Position numbers and translations under genes: made by a program. A stretch of DNA of 5,488 nucleotides. Origin: Pseudomonadota bacterium (lineage in GTDB: Bacteria > Pseudomonadota > Alphaproteobacteria > Rhizobiales > Xanthobacteraceae). Shown piece after piece: positions 5,319 to 5,488 of this stretch; within the stretch, counting starts at the first letter, position 1, and each line of letters starts with the position of its first letter. The stretch lies in NCBI GenBank assembly GCA_021779635.1, contig JAJYAH010000528.1:1-5488 (forward strand). Reading direction: 5' to 3'. Under the pieces are notes generated by a model that searched no databases, was not told the origin of the DNA, and worked only from the letters and a program-made list of their open reading frames with translations.

Positions 5319-5334
5319 TGTTTCACGTGAAACA
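5319..5334. promoter_or_regulatory. parS: parS centromere-like site (ParB binding)
   Basis: The 16 bases TGTTTCACGTGAAACA form a perfect palindrome identical to the widely conserved bacterial chromosomal parS consensus bound by ParB/Spo0J. Under uniform base use an exact match is expected about once in a million windows of this size. It lies about 115 bp upstream of the predicted early promoter's -10 box and outside any gene. No parA or parB gene is visible in the window, so host-encoded ParB is the likely partner. Confidence 0.85.
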
Positions 5335-5395
5335 ATTGCCTCGGAAACGCCAGGGGCGACCGTGGCGAAAGGGAAAAAGTGCTGTCAACCCGCCA

Positions 5396-5421
5396 TTTTC
5401 GCATACCGCCATGCGCTAAAA
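5396..5421. repeat. Inverted repeat near the right edge
   Basis: TTTTCGCAT (5396-5404) pairs with ATGCG-ct-AAAA (5411-5421) around the 6-nt loop ACCGCC, with a 2-nt bulge. The core CGCAT/ATGCG is perfect. On neither strand is the stem followed by a clean T-run at the expected distance, so terminator function is unlikely. It may be a protein-binding site or part of an origin or terminal structure. Confidence 0.35.
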
Positions 5422-5430
5422 AAGCATAGC

Positions 5431-5468
5431 TCCACCCATCGACACACCACAGGGATCGTGCTGGTGGA
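5431..5468. repeat. Inverted repeat at the right edge
   Basis: TCCACC (5431-5436) is the inverse complement of GGTGGA (5463-5468), and within it CACCA (5445-5449) matches TGGTG (5462-5466); the two pairings share the right arm and exclude each other. Short arms in GC-rich DNA arise by chance, so this is recorded as a weak feature, of interest only because it may lie close to a replication terminus. Confidence 0.25.
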
Positions 5469-5488
5469 GAGGGGTGCGGGGCCCTACT

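Larger units (their letters stand above)
5151..5488. other. Gene-free regulatory region upstream of the early operon
   Basis: No supported gene lies here. From the operon outward it contains a GC-rich leader hairpin, a leftward sigma70-like promoter, an AT-rich stretch of about 60 bases with an imperfect dyad (5245-5276), a consensus parS (5319-5334), and a right-hand part with several inverted repeats (5396-5421, 5431-5468). The rightmost bases are GC-rich, ending GTGCGGGGCCCTACT. If the window edge is the genome end, this would be the terminal region recognised by the terminal protein and polymerase, but the opposite end is not visible, so an inverted terminal repeat cannot be tested. Confidence 0.75.

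Noticed and set aside
5383..5388. Perfect leftward -35 box TTGACA
   Set aside because: No TATAAT-like sequence at 15-19 bases downstream (the region reads CCACGG), so it is not supported as a promoter.
5323..5412. 29-aa leftward frame between the right edge and parS
   Set aside because: No ribosome site, and its stop falls inside the parS palindrome, which looks like coincidence.
5396..5421. Rho-independent terminator
   Set aside because: The short stem has A-rich rather than T-rich sequence after it in the rightward direction, and no T-run after it leftward.
1..5488. tRNA, rRNA, CRISPR array or insertion sequence
   Set aside because: No cloverleaf, direct-repeat array, transposase motif or flanking duplication was seen on either strand.

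Overview
The window (roughly 58% GC by eye) reads as one end of the early/replication region of a small virus or linear plasmid that replicates by protein priming. Every convincing gene is on the minus strand, and the order from right to left is: regulatory region, six or seven short unknown genes, a probable single-stranded-DNA-binding protein, a probable terminal protein, a family B DNA polymerase of the protein-primed type, and the start of another gene that leaves the window. The block terminal protein then DNA polymerase, preceded by small early genes, is the arrangement of tectiviruses (PRD1, Bam35). In PRD1 the receptor-binding protein gene lies a little downstream of the polymerase, which fits the repeat-like partial protein at the left edge. 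The host is probably a Gram-negative, possibly alphaproteobacterial, bacterium; this rests only on GC content and style of the proteins and is weak.

Layout. 5151-5488 has no gene. It holds an exact 16-bp consensus parS site (5319-5334), an AT-rich stretch with an imperfect dyad (5245-5276), a sigma70-like promoter pointing left (-35 at 5224-5229, -10 at 5201-5206), a GC-rich leader hairpin (5164-5186), and inverted repeats near the right edge. 2787-5150 is a tightly packed operon of eight genes: 106 aa, 32 aa (small membrane protein), 104 aa acidic, 87 aa, 104 aa, 70 aa, about 82 aa, and the SSB-like protein. 362-2787 holds the terminal protein and polymerase genes, overlapping by ATGA. 1-362 is the truncated 5' part of the next gene, coupled to polB by a TGATG overlap.

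How it works together (inference): transcription from about 5194 would yield one polycistronic message covering host-takeover genes and then the replication set. The terminal protein would supply the priming hydroxyl at the genome ends, the polymerase would extend it, and the SSB-like protein would protect displaced strands. The consensus parS next to the early promoter suggests that the element recruits the host chromosome-segregation protein ParB, either for partitioning of a linear-plasmid prophage, positioning, or interference. This, and the degenerate exonuclease motifs of the polymerase, are the most interesting observations.
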